Below, piece by piece: positions 31,558 to 32,600 of a DNA stretch of 32,600 nt. Position numbers and translations under genes: made by a program. The first letter of the stretch is position 1. Every line of letters starts with the position of its first letter. Origin of the DNA: an uncultured Ruminococcus sp. (lineage in GTDB: Bacteria > Bacillota > Clostridia > Oscillospirales > Ruminococcaceae). The stretch is from NCBI GenBank assembly GCA_902783005.1, contig CACZPI010000105.1, positions 1 to 32,600 on the forward strand, given 5' to 3'. The notes beneath the pieces are model-generated. The model searched no databases. It was not told the DNA's origin and saw only the letters and a program-made list of their open reading frames with translations.

Positions 31558-32600
31558 ATGAGCGCAGGAAAAATCGGTTTTGACAACGACAAATATCTGA
31601 AAATGCAGTCTGCCCACATCCGGGAGCGCATCGCCCATTTCGGCGACAAGCTGTATCTGGAATTCGGCGGCAAGCTGTTTGACGACTACCATGCCTCCCG
31701 CGTGCTGCCGGGCTTCAAGCCGGACAGTAAGCTCCAGATGCTTCTCCAGCTGAAGGACGAAGCGGAGATCGTCATTGTCATCAATGCGAATGATATTGAG
31801 AAGAACAAGGTGCGCGGCGACCTTGGCATCACCTACGATGTGGATGTCGTGCGTCTGTTCAATGTATTTACCAAGATCGGCCTGTATGTTTCGAGCGTCG
31901 TCCTGACCCGCTATGATGAGCAGCCGACAGCGGTCGCATTCCAGAGCCGCCTTGAGGCGATGGGTGTCCGCGTGTACCACCATTACGACATCAAGGGCTA
32001 TCCGTCCAACCTCCAGCTCATCATGAGCGATGAAGGCTACGGCAAGAATGATTACATCGAGACCTCCCGCCGTCTGGTGGTCGTGACCGCACCGGGCCCG
32101 GGCAGCGGCAAGATGGCGACCTGCCTCTCCCAGCTCTACCATGAGCATAAGCGCGGGATCAATGCAGGCTATGCCAAATTTGAGACCTTCCCGATCTGGA
32201 ACATCGCGCTCCGTCATCCGGTCAATCTGGCCTATGAGGCTGCGACCTCGGATCTGAATGATGTGAATATGATCGACCCGTTCCATCTGGAGGCATACGG
32301 GAAAACGACCGTCAATTACAACCGTGATGTGGAGATCTTCCCGGTGCTGAATGCCATGTTCGAGAAGATCCTCGGTGAATCCCCGTACAAGTCCCCGACA
32401 GACATGGGCGTGAATATGGCGGGCAACTGCATTGTGGACGATGATGCCGTCAGTGAGGCAGCCCGTGAGGAGATCATCCGCCGTTATTATACCGCACTGG
32501 CTGGCCGCCGCAAGGGAACCAGCACGGAGGAAGAGGTCTACAAGCTCGAGCTGCTTATGAAGCAGGCAGGTGTCACGGCAGAGGATCGCAAGGTTGTTGC
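31558..32600 (+). CDS. DUF1846 family protein, 3' end cut by the window
   Basis: The frame is open from ATG 31558 (AAAGGA about 12 nt upstream) to the window end, giving 347 residues of a family that is usually about 500. The start [20 protein letters not shown] and segments [40 protein letters not shown] (a P-loop-like stretch) and [13 protein letters not shown] match DUF1846 proteins. Their function is not established; a nucleotide-binding role is suggested by the P-loop-like motif. It stands alone with its own promoter, divergent from the polyamine operon. Confidence 0.92.
   Translation, partial: MSAGKIGFDNDKYLKMQSAHIRERIAHFGDKLYLEFGGKLFDDYHASRVLPGFKPDSKLQMLLQLKDEAEIVIVINANDIEKNKVRGDLGITYDVDVVRLFNVFTKIGLYVSSVVLTRYDEQPTAVAFQSRLEAMGVRVYHHYDIKGYPSNLQLIMSDEGYGKNDYIETSRRLVVVTAPGPGSGKMATCLSQLYHEHKRGINAGYAKFETFPIWNIALRHPVNLAYEAATSDLNDVNMIDPFHLEAYGKTTVNYNRDVEIFPVLNAMFEKILGESPYKSPTDMGVNMAGNCIVDDDAVSEAAREEIIRRYYTALAGRRKGTSTEEEVYKLELLMKQAGVTAEDRKVV

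Noticed and set aside
31006-32286. A 426-codon minus-strand frame running from inside the DUF1846 gene through the polyamine leader
   Set aside because: It crosses two divergent promoters and is antisense to a recognisable family. Only its last part lies in the speA leader, where it competes with another short frame.

Overview
The window looks like a chromosomal segment of a low-motility-of-genes, core-metabolism type from an anaerobic Clostridia member, most plausibly a Ruminococcus-like Oscillospiraceae. The reasons are a type III glutamine synthetase, an NADPH-type GltBD pair, ScpAB followed by DUF2953, a YtfJ/GerW-family gene and a DacF-like carboxypeptidase, an agmatine-based polyamine pathway with carboxyspermidine enzymes, and near-consensus sigma-A promoters (TTGACA, 17 bp, TATAAT) in a GC-rich background. 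The genus is an inference. I see no mobile element, CRISPR array, tRNA or rRNA.

Region 1 (1-11960) is a nitrogen-assimilation block. A minus-strand operon reads gltB - gltD - GS-like gene - ANTAR regulator - purF. The type III glutamine synthetase gene (glnN-type) is divergent from it. Both transcription units begin with a short leader holding a strong intrinsic terminator. In both leaders the terminator overlaps a 5-bp hairpin with a six-base loop carrying A at position 1 and G at position 4, the known signature of ANTAR-protein RNA targets. The encoded ANTAR protein has a receiver-like domain without the phospho-acceptor Asp, and the adjacent glutamine synthetase homologue has lost several catalytic and metal-binding residues. 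My reading is an RNA-level antitermination circuit that controls GS-GOGAT (and purF) and may use a GS-derived pseudoenzyme as its nitrogen sensor. This is the most interesting system in the window.

Region 2 (11960-13330) holds an SseB-family gene and rpmB (ribosomal protein L28) on the minus strand, each with its own promoter, separated by a terminator and a short AT-rich tandem repeat.

Region 3 (13415-19013) is a plus-strand operon: M50 metalloprotease, scpA, scpB, DUF2953 protein, ytfJ-family, D,D-carboxypeptidase, rluB-type pseudouridine synthase and a small unknown protein. It resembles the scpA-scpB-dacB-rluB neighbourhood of Bacillus.

Region 4 (19010-23373) holds a biotin-dependent carboxyltransferase set (divergent 12S-like subunit, biotin carrier, 5S/OadA-like subunit; no OadB in the window) followed by metA with an acetyl-CoA-type active site.

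Region 5 (23423-23845) is a single DUF6465-like gene. Region 6 (23845-31400) is a minus-strand polyamine operon: speA - yjbR - speE - carboxyspermidine dehydrogenase - carboxyspermidine decarboxylase - aguA - aguB. It converts arginine to putrescine through agmatine and then to spermidine, with two apparently alternative aminopropyl routes. Its leader is about 350 nt long and structured. The window ends inside a DUF1846 gene on the plus strand.
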